Of a stretch of DNA of 64,000 nucleotides, positions 1 to 7,692 are shown in pieces. Position 1 is the first letter of the stretch. Each line of letters begins with the position of its first letter. The stretch spans positions 1 to 64,000 of the forward strand of contig NZ_JAFLRK010000008.1 of NCBI RefSeq assembly GCF_017315735.1, given 5' to 3'. The position numbers were made by a program, and so were the translations under genes. Origin of the DNA: Paracoccus shandongensis (GTDB lineage: Bacteria; Pseudomonadota; Alphaproteobacteria; Rhodobacterales; Rhodobacteraceae). The notes beneath the pieces are model-generated. The model was given only the letters and a program-made list of their open reading frames with translations. It searched no databases and had not been told where the DNA came from.

Positions 1-100
1 TCGGGGGTTCGAATTTAAGGTCGCGCATAAGGTCGGAGCTATCACTCAAGCGCTAAACCCGTCAGGCGGCCTTCACCGGAGGAATACGTTGCTGCAGGCT

Positions 101-1199
101 CCATTCTGAATGCACCAGTCCTGCGGGGCAGGGTTCGTCATGGTGCCTCCAATCGTATCAGTTCATCTCGAAACGCTTCTGTGGGTGTTCGGTAGCCCAG
201 GCACTTCCGGGGCGTGGCGTTCAGGCGCTGACACATCATTCTCATCGAACGAGGTGTCAGCTGCAACACAGCAGTGTCCCGGGGCAGGTAACGGCGTAGT
301 CGCCGGTTCATGTTCTCGACTGAGCCTTTTTGCCAAGGCGCTTGCGGGTCGCAGAACCATGCTCTTGTGCCCATGCCGGTTTCCAACTCACGCCAGGCCA
401 CGAACTCCAGGCCGCGGTCAAAGGTGATCGAGCGCCGCGCCTCGGCGGGCAGGGGTGACATCTCATGGATCAGGCGGTTCATGAGGGGCTTGGACTTCCG
501 ATCGTTGTTGCGCAGCAGAACGGTGTAGCGGGTCTTCCGTTCGACCAGCGTCGCCACATTGGCGTCGCCCTGAGCCCGCTCGAAGATCATCAAGTCGCCT
601 TCCCAATTGCCAAACTGGCTGCGATCGTTGAGCTCGGGTGGCCGGTTATGGATGCTTGTTTCCACAGGAAAAACCCGGTTGCGTGGCGTGCGGGCATAGC
701 GTGGCTTCCGCTTTCGGCGCCGCTCGGGCAAGAGGCGGGCCAGTTGCGCTGACTGTCCTTCGGCAGAATAGACATATTGGTAGATCGTCTCATGGCAGAG
801 CCGGTGCGGAGCCCCAGGTTCGATCCTGAGCCGGCCTGCAATCTGTTCCGGAGACCAGCCTTCCTGAAGGCAACGGATCACTTCGGCGCGTAAGTCCGGA
901 AGACGCTCGAGCTTGCGCCGGCGGGAACGCCTGCGGTCGGCCTGGGACTGAGCCGTCACATGCCAGTAGCCATCAGCTTGCGGGACATCCTTGTCATGCC
1001 ACCAGTTGTGCTTGACTTCGCGGGTGATGGTCGAGCGATCACGGTCGAGCATCGCCGCAATCTTCGTCTTCGGCACTTTGGCCTGCAACAAACGCGCAAT
1101 CACGCGGCGTTCGTCCAGCGTCAGGTTGGTGAAAGGGCGCCTCATCACATCCTCCTGAATAGCTTCAGGAAACTATCGAGTGATGCATTCCAGAATGGA
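101..1199 (-). mobile_element. IS30-family insertion sequence
   Basis: One transposase gene is framed by imperfect inverted ends. The left end reads ccattctgaatgca near 101-114. The reverse complement of the right end, near 1185-1199, reads ccattctggaatgca, differing by one inserted base. The length of about 1.1 kb and a single transposase fit the IS30 family. The exact ends and the short target duplication could not be fixed by eye. Confidence 0.75.
138..1145 (-). CDS. IS30-family transposase
   Basis: A 335-residue DDE transposase. The N terminus has the IS30-type helix-turn-helix (LTLDERRVIARLL, then DRSTITREVKHN). The catalytic core follows, with GNWEGDLMIF (first Asp), TFDRGLEF (second Asp) and KGSVENMNRRLRRYLP (Glu). 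Its length is normal for the family and no frameshift is visible, so it may be active. The ATG at 1145 is preferred over the in-frame GTG just upstream because an AGGAGG sits about five bases before it. It fills the element. Confidence 0.93.
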   Translation of the reverse strand: MRRPFTNLTLDERRVIARLLQAKVPKTKIAAMLDRDRSTITREVKHNWWHDKDVPQADGYWHVTAQSQADRRRSRRRKLERLPDLRAEVIRCLQEGWSPEQIAGRLRIEPGAPHRLCHETIYQYVYSAEGQSAQLARLLPERRRKRKPRYARTPRNRVFPVETSIHNRPPELNDRSQFGNWEGDLMIFERAQGDANVATLVERKTRYTVLLRNNDRKSKPLMNRLIHEMSPLPAEARRSITFDRGLEFVAWRELETGMGTRAWFCDPQAPWQKGSVENMNRRLRRYLPRDTAVLQLTPRSMRMMCQRLNATPRKCLGYRTPTEAFRDELIRLEAP

Positions 1200-1426
1200 A
1201 TGTGCCTGCCGGTAATCTCACAGGATGATAATGAAGATTATGGAAGATAAATCGTTTACTATCAATGATTTGTCCAATTATGATAACACCATATTCATTG
1301 GGATGGTTCAGCTTGTGCAACAGTTCTGATGTGCCGTGCGGCTTCCACAGGCAATGTTCATAGCCATGCTTGGGTGCCGTCAAAGCTGACGGATCAGTTT
1401 GAGTGCATCTGTGTCACGCCTTCGTT
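1200..1426. other. AT-rich spacer between IS30 and rep-like gene
   Basis: About 230 bp, clearly more AT-rich than its surroundings. A short minus-strand reading frame at 1165-1383 runs into the IS end and matches nothing I recognise, so it is not called. The stretch may be a remnant of sequence disrupted by the IS30 insertion. Confidence 0.4.
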
Positions 1427-2218
1427 CTACATCTGGACATAAGAATAAGAGGTAGACTGGGATTCAGTCCGCTTGACAGACTCGCGTAGATCCAGGGCTT
1501 TTCCCATCTGAGCCAGTGCCCTCCCGAGTGGTGAATCACCGCACTGGAAACTGGCGAATGCCCCCAGATCGAGCGAGGCCACATGCTCGGCTTCGATGGC
1601 CTTCCTGTCGGCACGTGCTGCGGCATCGTCACCCGGCAGTGAAGGACGGCCGGACCAGCGGCCAAGAAGTGCCAGGGCATGCTTGGGTGCGAAAAGACGA
1701 TAAGCGTTGCTGACCTGCCGGACCTGGGGGCCGCGACCGTCATTCGGAGTTGGCTCGAACCGGCGCAGCCAGTCCAGAAAGCCGTGGTCGCGCAGCGCCT
1801 TCAAGGCGCGAACGACGGCGTCCCTCGACCGTTTCAACTTGTCCATGATCCAGTCCAGGGACGGGTCCAGGCGGCCGGTCTTGAAGCTGACCAGATTGCC
1901 GAACAGCGCCAGAACTTCCAGGGCGACGCTGCCCAGAGGTCCATTGCGCCTGCCGGGCTTGCGGCCGTGCAATTCGTATCGCTGCGCGGCTTTGAGGATC
2001 TTCTGTATCTCCTGCCGCGTAGTGCTGCGCCAGAACGTGGCTTCGCAGGTGCCAAGCTGGTGAGAGTTACGGTGCAAGCGCGGCCGGTTTTGAGCGCGCA
2101 GGCTGGTGCAAGCCTGGGCCAAGACGCCAAGGCATCGGAAAAAATCGCCGCCTGCTGCGGCTGCTACAGTCGTCAAGTGCTGCTCCTTTGTCACAAGAAG
2201 CGCGGTGTCCGCAGGCAA
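1427..2218 (-). CDS. Helix-turn-helix replication-like protein
   Basis: A 263-residue protein. Residues about 85-175 resemble the winged-helix core of alphaproteobacterial plasmid proteins often annotated as replication protein A or HTH-domain protein. Visible pieces are GPLGSVALEVLALFGNL, then KTGRLDPSLDWI, then the helix SRDAVVRALKALRDHGFLDW. If so, it would initiate plasmid replication or regulate copy number, and it is the only replication candidate in the window. No catalytic motif is visible. The N-terminal 40 residues look unrelated to the core, so the true start may be internal. The replication role is inference. Confidence 0.55.
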   Translation of the reverse strand: MPADTALLVTKEQHLTTVAAAAGGDFFRCLGVLAQACTSLRAQNRPRLHRNSHQLGTCEATFWRSTTRQEIQKILKAAQRYELHGRKPGRRNGPLGSVALEVLALFGNLVSFKTGRLDPSLDWIMDKLKRSRDAVVRALKALRDHGFLDWLRRFEPTPNDGRGPQVRQVSNAYRLFAPKHALALLGRWSGRPSLPGDDAAARADRKAIEAEHVASLDLGAFASFQCGDSPLGRALAQMGKALDLRESVKRTESQSTSYSYVQM

Positions 2219-2493
2219 GCCTCATCCGTTCGCACAGATGCGCTTTTTGCTCTTGATTTCCGGGAGCGGGAAGCTAACTATAGCAGGTGAACATTAGCTG
2301 CTAATTCAGGTCGCCAAACCTGTGTTATCAACCCAAGCCCCCTCGTGCGGACCCCCGCGCGGGGGGTTTCCTTTTGGGCTGGTGGTCTATCTGATTCTGC
2401 TCGTCCCTCCCCTTTGGGGCATTTTGCCGAACAGCCTACGCCAGCAGGGGCTTAGCGGCAATTCTTTGTGTAACGATCGTGACATCAAAGGCA
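2219..2493. other. Upstream region of rep-like gene with GC hairpin
   Basis: This is the region upstream of the minus-strand rep-like gene. Near 2270-2325 there are loosely repeated words (agctaactatagcaggt, ttagctgctaattcaggt) that could be origin or operator sequence, but they are too degenerate to call iterons. A GC hairpin with arms around 2351-2367, followed by ttcctttt, looks like a factor-independent terminator read on the plus strand. Confidence 0.35.
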
Positions 2494-3063
2494 TCAGTAG
2501 GACACCCACTCGGTTGAGTAGGAACCCGTGTAATCCTGCATGCGCAAGACAATGCTTCGGAAGCCCCGGCCGTACTCGCCAAGGAACGTGCTGCCGGTTC
2601 TCTGCCGTATTTTGTCATCAAGCCATGCAGGCATCTCGCTGTATCGGGCGGGAAGCCGGACAAAGTCACCAGATGGTGCATATCCGTAGCGGGTCATGCT
2701 GACATAGACGTCTCGTCCTCCGCTACCGCTCGTCACATGCTTGGAAAGCTGCCACAGTTCGATGGCATCACGGTATTGCGCGACTTCAGGCGGCACGGTG
2801 TCAGAGCTACCTCCACCCGGAAGGCTTACATTGTGACTTCCCATGGGGCATCGCCACAGTTGCAAGGGCGGCTCAACTGGCCAGGGCGTGATGCGGCGGA
2901 TAAGCTCCGCCTTCGCCGCGCTGCACTCTGCCGAGGCCGGAAAACCGCCTGCCAGACAGAGCAGGATGGCGCAGTCGATAGGATAGGCATCAGCCTGATT
3001 AGCTGGAGAGACGGCAGTTAGACCTAAAACCGCTAAACTGGCGAAAAAATTTCGAGTGCTCAT
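2494..3063 (-). CDS. Conserved hypothetical exported protein
   Basis: A 189-residue protein with a clear signal peptide (hydrophobic FASLAVLGLTAVS, cleavage near ANQADA). The mature part has four cysteines in its first 45 residues or so (CAILLC, then SAEC and WRC), suggesting periplasmic disulfides. I recall similar small exported proteins beside rhodobacterial conjugation loci, but the family has no function I know. It reads away from a LuxR-type operator at 3392 and follows the small gene at 3145, so it may belong to the quorum-controlled set. Confidence 0.65.
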   Translation of the reverse strand: MSTRNFFASLAVLGLTAVSPANQADAYPIDCAILLCLAGGFPASAECSAAKAELIRRITPWPVEPPLQLWRCPMGSHNVSLPGGGSSDTVPPEVAQYRDAIELWQLSKHVTSGSGGRDVYVSMTRYGYAPSGDFVRLPARYSEMPAWLDDKIRQRTGSTFLGEYGRGFRSIVLRMQDYTGSYSTEWVSY

Positions 3064-3144
3064 CGTCGGCCGCCGTAGCTGTTACAAGAACCAACAGATA
3101 AGTACACATTTGAAACAATATTGCAATATCACATATGCTCTTGC

Positions 3145-3348
3145 TTAGTCGACTAACCATGGTTGGCTTTTTTTGAGGTCTGCCAGACGTTGCGGCGAAG
3201 GGGGAACGATCCACATCATCTGCATCTCGCCGTTGTTCCAGCGGTAGAGCCATCCGCTTGCATCGTGCAGGTCGATCTTCTGCATAGGGTCGGCATAGAG
3301 GCGTGGCATGGACATGGGCAAGGACCTGCTTGTAGTTAGTCCAGCCAC
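3145..3348 (-). CDS. Small hypothetical protein
   Basis: Up to 67 residues. The ATG at 3315 gives 56 residues beginning MSMPRLYADP and may be the true start. The composition (GWLYRWNNGEMQMMWI, then PPSPQRLADLKKSQPW) looks protein-like rather than a shadow frame. It lies 40-80 bp downstream of the dyad operator at 3392-3420, which suggests control by the neighbouring LuxR protein. Function unknown. Confidence 0.5.
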   Translation of the reverse strand: MAGLTTSRSLPMSMPRLYADPMQKIDLHDASGWLYRWNNGEMQMMWIVPPSPQRLADLKKSQPWLVD

Positions 3349-3391
3349 CGTTAACTCTTGGTTAACCAGCGAAAAGCGGAAACTCTAGAAA

Positions 3392-3420
3392 GTAGCTTTT
3401 GAGATATACTCATCAGCTAC
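3392..3420. promoter_or_regulatory. LuxR-type dyad operator, copy 1
   Basis: A 29-bp imperfect dyad, GTAGCTTTT at one end and AGCTAC at the other. It has the same length and outer sequence as the perfect dyad at 4105-4133. It lies between the 3' end of luxR and the minus-strand gene at 3145-3348, placed to control the latter. Confidence 0.6.
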
Positions 3421-3455
3421 TTTAGTCATAATAGGCAAAAGCTCGCCGTTTTGTG

Positions 3456-4076
3456 TCAGATGAAGTGACGGGCCACGGCAATGGCGACAGCCTGGGTTCG
3501 AGTCTTTGCGCTAAGCTTAGAGCACGCCTTTTGAGCGCGCTGCGTCACAGTCGCTTCAGCGATGCCAAGCTTTTCTGCGATGGCCCGCTGCCCCAGTCCA
3601 TCCCTCAGTCCTGCCAGAACATCAAGTTCCCCTGCCGTCAGAGAGGCCCGGTTCAGAACAAGGTCCGTCCAATGGTTAAACTTGGTGACAACCTTGATGA
3701 TCTCCTCGTCAGCAAACTCTCTTGTCGGGTGCGAGAGAGTTAGAAACGAGCGCTTGAGGTCAGTCTTCCGGGAAATCGCAACCCCGTAGTTCAGGCCAAA
3801 CTGTTGGGCGGCGTGCATGAACGGCATGTCCAAGGCGGACTTCTTCACGTCTGACCAGCGAATCCACCCTTCCTGCTCAATCGTCCAGCGGGCGACCGGG
3901 TCCGAGAAAAAATAGTTCCGCTCCTGGTAGATGTCCCGCCACTTGTCAGGGTAGGCGTTGTGTAGGTGCTCTGGGCCTTGATAGGTCAGGTTGAATCCCA
4001 TAATCCAACCTGCCGGCGCCAAGTTGTGTAGTGCATCAATTTCCTGGTCGAAGTGTGGGATCAAGTCGTGCAGCAT
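3456..4076 (-). CDS. LuxR-family quorum-sensing regulator
   Basis: A 206-residue transcription factor, slightly short for the family. The N-terminal half is the autoinducer-binding domain, with typical aromatic and acidic residues (GWIMGFNLTY, WRDIYQERNYFFSDPV, GWIRWSDV). The C-terminal half is a GerE/LuxR helix-turn-helix from about residue 145 (LTAGELDVLAGLRDGLGQRAIAEKLGI). It would bind the acyl-homoserine lactone made by the divergent luxI gene and act at the two 29-bp dyads. Its place directly before the transfer operon suggests it controls conjugation, as TraR does in Agrobacterium. That last point is inference. Confidence 0.88.
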   Translation of the reverse strand: MLHDLIPHFDQEIDALHNLAPAGWIMGFNLTYQGPEHLHNAYPDKWRDIYQERNYFFSDPVARWTIEQEGWIRWSDVKKSALDMPFMHAAQQFGLNYGVAISRKTDLKRSFLTLSHPTREFADEEIIKVVTKFNHWTDLVLNRASLTAGELDVLAGLRDGLGQRAIAEKLGIAEATVTQRAQKACSKLSAKTRTQAVAIAVARHFI

Positions 4077-4104
4077 GTGGTCCTCATGGTCTCACGCGAC
4101 CTAT

Positions 4105-4133
4105 GTAGCTTTTCAGATATATCGAAAAGCTAC
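4105..4133. promoter_or_regulatory. LuxR-type dyad operator, copy 2 (perfect)
   Basis: Perfect 10-bp inverted repeat GTAGCTTTTC / GAAAAGCTAC with a 9-bp centre, 28 bp upstream of the luxR start and about 70 bp upstream of the plus-strand small gene and luxI. The position between divergent luxR and luxI units is typical of a lux box, though the sequence is longer than the classical 20-bp box. Confidence 0.7.
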
Positions 4134-4205
4134 TTTTGCACTTTTGTGCGAGACATACCAAGTTCGAGTGGTTTTAGTAAGGCATCCACAACACGGAAGC
4201 TAGCT

Positions 4206-4424
4206 ATGGTCTCGGCTTGGAAGAACAAAAAGATAGCTGACGCAGAGTTCAGCAAGGACATGGTTGAGACCATTCTTCAGTATTTCGAAACCTATGCCGA
4301 TGAAGAAGGTGTCCTGACGGTTGAAGTCAGGGAGCACGGGTTATGGGTTCCAAACCCCGTCCGTGGCCTCCCGCCTCAGTTCATCGGCCTTGCCCGGTTG
4401 CCGGCAGGCGTTGCGAAGCAGTAA
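4206..4424 (+). CDS. Small hypothetical protein upstream of luxI
   Basis: 72 residues, acidic N-terminal half (FSKDMVETILQYFETYADEE) and a more hydrophobic end. The ATG at 4206 is the first start downstream of the divergent promoter region. The gene ends at the TAA overlapping the luxI ribosome-binding site, so the two are probably translated from one message. No family recognised; it may modulate the quorum circuit, but that is only a guess from position. Confidence 0.6.
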   Translation: MVSAWKNKKIADAEFSKDMVETILQYFETYADEEGVLTVEVREHGLWVPNPVRGLPPQFIGLARLPAGVAKQ

Positions 4425-4434
4425 GGAGCTTGTT

Positions 4435-5049
4435 GTGTCAGAAGAACGGCCCATCACCGTCGAGATTGTGACACTGCCCGGTCAGATTTCACGGTTTCAC
4501 CTGGTCCATGCCTACATGCGGCTGCGCAAGGCGGTTTTCATTGATCGCATGTCCTGGCCACTTGGTCAGACTGACGGCATTGAGTTCGATCAATATGACA
4601 CCTTCGACACGACCTATGTTGTCGCCCACAGGAACGGCGAAGTGCTGGGCGGAGCAAGGATCAAGCCTACGGATAAGCGCCAGGCCTGCGGAAACAGCAT
4701 GTATGAATACATGATTCGAGATGCCTATAGGGGGCTACTTCCCGGTATGCCGGTCGATCTTTGCAACGATGCGCCCCCGCTTTCGCCGGATGATTGGGAG
4801 CTGACCAGACTTGTGACCCTTCCTATCAAGGGAGTGGCCGAGAAGATCCTTGAGGCAGCCAATGACTACCTGTTCCAGGTTGGAGCGAAGGGCTGTTTGT
4901 TCCTTGGGCCGCCTGCGTTCTTGCGTATGGCAGAACGGCTAGGCTGGTCCCCGCAGAAACTGGGCGATGTGGTTCAGAACGAGGATGGAAAGTTCCTCGC
5001 CTTTGCCTGTTCAGTTCGCGAACCACACTCCGCCGCAGCTAGCAACTGA
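4435..5049 (+). CDS. LuxI-family acyl-homoserine lactone synthase
   Basis: A 204-residue protein starting at GTG 4435, chosen because AAGGAG (4423-4428) lies six bases upstream; a longer frame upstream is mostly shadow. Conserved synthase features are in order: RLRKAVFIDRMSWPL (the R-x-x-F-W region), EFDQYDTFD (paired acidic residues), GGARI, and WELTRL. It would make an acyl-homoserine lactone from S-adenosylmethionine and an acyl carrier. The acyl chain cannot be told from sequence. A strong terminator follows. Confidence 0.88.
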   Translation: MSEERPITVEIVTLPGQISRFHLVHAYMRLRKAVFIDRMSWPLGQTDGIEFDQYDTFDTTYVVAHRNGEVLGGARIKPTDKRQACGNSMYEYMIRDAYRGLLPGMPVDLCNDAPPLSPDDWELTRLVTLPIKGVAEKILEAANDYLFQVGAKGCLFLGPPAFLRMAERLGWSPQKLGDVVQNEDGKFLAFACSVREPHSAAASN

Positions 5050-5094
5050 CAGGCTAGAGAACAAACTAGCAATCTTGAAGCGAAAACAGATGCC

Positions 5095-5125
5095 ATGCCA
5101 AGGAACCGTGTTCCTTGGCATTTTC
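5095..5125 (+). terminator. Terminator of the luxI unit
   Basis: Perfect 11-bp stem (atgccaaggaa / ttccttggcat) with a 5-base loop, followed by tttcgg. It lies 45 bp after the luxI stop codon. Confidence 0.85.
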
Positions 5126-5170
5126 GGCTTATCTGTATAGATTTGCGCCGCAGATAAGAAAGCAGCGCAC

Positions 5171-5189
5171 ATCAAGAATACCTCTTGAT
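5171..5189. promoter_or_regulatory. Inverted repeat before the transfer operon
   Basis: Seven-base arms ATCAAGA / TCTTGAT with a 5-base centre, just upstream of the first gene of the transfer operon. It differs from the LuxR-type dyads, so a separate regulator could bind it. Evidence is the symmetry alone. Confidence 0.35.
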
Positions 5190-5196
5190 AACAGAT

Positions 5197-5616
5197 ATGC
5201 AATTTTGTATCAACTTTGTAGCATCGCTGCGAGGTTGTCCACTTGTGAAAGGCTGGCTAGCGGTGACGACCCCGATCAACTATGAAGAAGCACCGAATGT
5301 GGTCAGCGAAGAAGGTTGCAGGAAGCTCGTGGCTTCAGGATGGCAGTTACAGGTTTTCTGCGCGGGTTCAGCCGAGAAGAGACACCAGAACTACTTTGGG
5401 ACATGGGGCATCAGGATCATCTCGCCTGACGGCACCTATGAACGAACGCTTGTTACAGCCCGCAAGGACATGCAGATGCGGATGTTCAAGACGGTCAACG
5501 GCCTCATTGCCTTCCTGTATGACCTTAATGTCAAAGTTCCCAGTATCCCGCTGGAACAAGGAATGCGTGCCCTTCAGCCTGTCATCAGGGAAGAGGTCTC
5601 TCCAAGCTCGACCTAG
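5197..5616 (+). CDS. Hypothetical protein, first gene of transfer operon
   Basis: 139 residues from ATG 5197; TTG 5185 and an internal GTG near 5263 are alternatives, and no start has a strong ribosome-binding site. No family recognised. The C-terminal part (FKTVNGLIAFLYDLNVKVPSIP) is echoed in the gene at 5981-6373 (VVKTVNGACSFMKDVGFPAGIIP), so the two look like diverged relatives. No signal peptide or membrane segment, hence probably cytoplasmic. Its position before virB genes suggests regulation of transfer or an accessory role. Confidence 0.55.
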   Translation: MQFCINFVASLRGCPLVKGWLAVTTPINYEEAPNVVSEEGCRKLVASGWQLQVFCAGSAEKRHQNYFGTWGIRIISPDGTYERTLVTARKDMQMRMFKTVNGLIAFLYDLNVKVPSIPLEQGMRALQPVIREEVSPSST

Positions 5617-5938
5617 CACGCGCCCCCAGACAGCGCTTTGCAAAGTAAAGCTGGCTTTCCTTGTCGTAGCCGGTTTGCTGCCGCTTTCCACCCATGCGCA
5701 GCCCGCGCCTGTTCAGCAGGTGCCGGGACACTGCATCTACCCGTCTCAGCCTCTTGTTGATGAGGCAAGCCTGCACGCCCTGGATCTCACGATGGGCGAA
5801 GAACTGGCTCGTTTCATGAACGAGGCCCAAGCTTACAGCCAATGCCTCGATGCAACCAAGCAGCAGCTCAACAGCGAGGTCGATCAATACATGCAACAGT
5901 ATCGAAAGGCGCATCCAATGGTCGAAACAGAGTATTGA
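5567..5938 (+). CDS. Small exported protein of the transfer operon
   Basis: The reading frame overlaps the end of the preceding gene and carries a clear signal sequence (VKLAFLVVAGLLPLSTHAQ) before a mature part of about 75 residues rich in Glu and Gln (EELARFMNEAQAYSQCLDATKQQL), which is probably helical or coiled coil. Small exported proteins of this type are common in VirB loci. The start is uncertain: GTG 5567 and ATG 5519 are in frame and neither has a good ribosome-binding site. Function unknown. Confidence 0.55.
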   Translation: MPFSLSSGKRSLQARPSTRPQTALCKVKLAFLVVAGLLPLSTHAQPAPVQQVPGHCIYPSQPLVDEASLHALDLTMGEELARFMNEAQAYSQCLDATKQQLNSEVDQYMQQYRKAHPMVETEY

Positions 5939-5980
5939 CCACCGATGCAGAGTAACGTGCAACCGTAAGCCGCCTGTGTC

Positions 5981-6373
5981 ATGAGTTTCACAGGACTCAG
6001 ACAATTCAGAGCGGCCAGAATGTATCGTTTGGAAAGTGGCGCGAGCGAAGCGGGCTTTAGAGAGTATCTGATCGGAAGCGGAAAGCTCCTGATCCTGTGC
6101 ACCGAAGATGCGGTCCCCACGCGCGGCAACTTCCAAGGAGGCTGGCAATTCTATGCCCTCAACCCCCGAACGGGGAAATGGGCCGTCCTTAATCTGTTCC
6201 GACCTCGACGCGGGGTAACGCCCCCGCGTGTGGTCAAGACTGTCAACGGTGCGTGCAGTTTCATGAAGGACGTAGGGTTTCCAGCCGGGATAATTCCATT
6301 TGGAGTTGGGTCCGGTGTTGAAACAAGCAAGTCTGGCGATATGCGCTTCATTGGCAGTGTGGTCTTCGACTGA
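5981..6373 (+). CDS. Hypothetical protein related to the 5197-5616 product
   Basis: 130 residues from ATG 5981; ATG 6020 is an alternative. Shares the pattern [FV]KTVNG, two aromatic/acidic positions and a closing IP with the product of 5197-5616, in the same relative place. No signal peptide. It overlaps the start of the transglycosylase gene at 6315, which suggests translational coupling. No function recognised. Confidence 0.55.
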   Translation: MSFTGLRQFRAARMYRLESGASEAGFREYLIGSGKLLILCTEDAVPTRGNFQGGWQFYALNPRTGKWAVLNLFRPRRGVTPPRVVKTVNGACSFMKDVGFPAGIIPFGVGSGVETSKSGDMRFIGSVVFD

Positions 6374-7010
6374 AGCAGCGGCGCAATCGGCCGAAAACGG
6401 AATGGTTCTGGTTCTGAACCACGCATCCGGCAGCTTTGAGAGGCAAAGATCGACGTTCTCCTTTGCCCGCCACTTCGGGCCGGGGGGCGTTCCGCTCCTG
6501 TCCGAAGTGCCTGAAGTAGACCTTCCGGCCGAACAGGTGATGCACCTGGCGCCTGTCCGCACGCCGCGCGTCATCCCAAGGCCGGAGGTTCTGGCCGCGA
6601 TTGATGACGTCGGGATGCGCTATGCCGGTCATCCCTCGCTTCGCGCGGCGGGCATGAGCGTCACCGAATGGCTGTCCTTCTTCCGGGCGAACATCGAGAT
6701 TGAAAGCGGCTATCGCCAAACTGCCGTCAGTTCGGTGGGGGCGATTGGCTTGGGCCAACTCATGCCCGCCACAGCGGCCAAGCTTGGCGTCAATCCCAAT
6801 GACATGCACCAGAACCTCGATGGCTCGGCACGCTACATGCTGATGCTGCTCGGCCGGTTCGGGTCCAAGGAACTTGCGCTTGCGGGCTACAATGCTGGTC
6901 CCGGCGCGGTCGAGAAATACGGGGGCATCCCCCCGTACCCTGAAACACAAGGTCACGTCCGCAAGGTCATGTCCGTGTTTCAGAAGCTGACTTTAGCAAC
7001 CGCAGAATAG
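6315..7010 (+). CDS. virB1: VirB1-like lytic transglycosylase
   Basis: 231 residues from GTG 6315, chosen because GGAG at 6302-6305 is well spaced; a TTG follows at once. A signal peptide (to about SSTEAAAQ) precedes a linker and a C-terminal SLT domain: NIEIESGYRQTAVSS carries the catalytic Glu, then GAIGLGQLMPATA and LALAGYNAGPGAVEKYGG. It would open peptidoglycan for assembly of the secretion channel. The linker contains RSTFSFARHF, which echoes the TFSN motif of other proteins in this operon. It starts the recognisable virB series, before virB2. Confidence 0.85.
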   Translation: MLKQASLAICASLAVWSSTEAAAQSAENGMVLVLNHASGSFERQRSTFSFARHFGPGGVPLLSEVPEVDLPAEQVMHLAPVRTPRVIPRPEVLAAIDDVGMRYAGHPSLRAAGMSVTEWLSFFRANIEIESGYRQTAVSSVGAIGLGQLMPATAAKLGVNPNDMHQNLDGSARYMLMLLGRFGSKELALAGYNAGPGAVEKYGGIPPYPETQGHVRKVMSVFQKLTLATAE

Positions 7011-7022
7011 GAGCCTTCCATC

Positions 7023-7403
7023 ATGACCTCTGCAATGCATGCCGTTTGGCCGGCACGATCTTCTATTGCCTGCGCCCAAGGTGTTCATGCCGCACCGCGC
7101 GTCCTGGATACCTGGGTGAAAGTCTCGCTGGTGATGCTGATTGCCCTCGCCTTCACGCTCGCGTGGAGCGAACCGGCGGCAGCGCAGGCGATCAACCTCA
7201 ACCCGATCCAGACCTTCCTGAACAGCATCGTCACGGCACTGACAGGCACCCTGGGCAAGACCATCGCCACGCTGGCCTTGGTCTGCGTCTTTATCGGCTG
7301 GTTCATGGGCTACATCGAAATGCGCACGGCGATCTATGTGCTTGTCGCCATCGTGTTCGTGGGCTCCGCCGCGACCATCGTGAACTCCCTCTGGGGCGCA
7401 TGA
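7023..7403 (+). CDS. virB2: VirB2-like pilin
   Basis: 126 residues. A long leader ends near SEPAAAQA, the likely signal peptidase site. The mature part of about 70 residues has two hydrophobic helices (FLNSIVTALTGTLGKTIATLALVCVFIGWF and TAIYVLVAIVFVGSAATIV) as in TrbC/VirB2 pilins. AGGAG lies 10 bases before the ATG. It would be the major pilus subunit. The order B1-B2-B3-B4 is that of classical VirB operons. Confidence 0.9.
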   Translation: MTSAMHAVWPARSSIACAQGVHAAPRVLDTWVKVSLVMLIALAFTLAWSEPAAAQAINLNPIQTFLNSIVTALTGTLGKTIATLALVCVFIGWFMGYIEMRTAIYVLVAIVFVGSAATIVNSLWGA

Positions 7404-7410
7404 CGGGGGA

Positions 7411-7692
7411 ATGACGGTGGAAAAAGATACGGTCTATCGAGGACTTCTTCGCCCGGCCAAGCTGTTCGGCCTGCCTCTGACCTCCGCCGTCATCCTTCTT
7501 GTGACGGTGCTGCTCGGGTTCATGTGGGCGGAAAGCTTTTGGGCCTTGGCATCCATCATCGTCTTTTATCCAGCCCTTTATGGGCTGGCTAAATGGGACC
7601 CGAACTTCTTTGACGTCATCACCAGGACGCTCAAGAACTTCGGTCCCTCCAAGAACCGCAAAGTGTGGGGCGGAGACTCCTATGAGCCGTAA
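7411..7692 (+). CDS. virB3: VirB3-like inner-membrane protein
   Basis: 93 residues, the usual size for VirB3. A short charged N terminus (VYRGLLRPAKLFGLPL) is typical of the family. It is followed by hydrophobic segments at about 22-40 and 45-60, then a polar tail (DPNFFDVITRTLKNFG). It anchors in the inner membrane and works with VirB4 in pilus assembly. The end overlaps virB4 by 11 bases, indicating coupling. Confidence 0.92.
   Translation: MTVEKDTVYRGLLRPAKLFGLPLTSAVILLVTVLLGFMWAESFWALASIIVFYPALYGLAKWDPNFFDVITRTLKNFGPSKNRKVWGGDSYEP

Noticed and set aside
1165-1383. 72-residue minus-strand frame next to IS30
   Set aside because: It overlaps the element end, has no recognisable motif and no clear ribosome-binding site.
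2268-2325. Possible iterons upstream of the rep-like gene
   Set aside because: Only two or three loosely similar words; too degenerate to call an origin.
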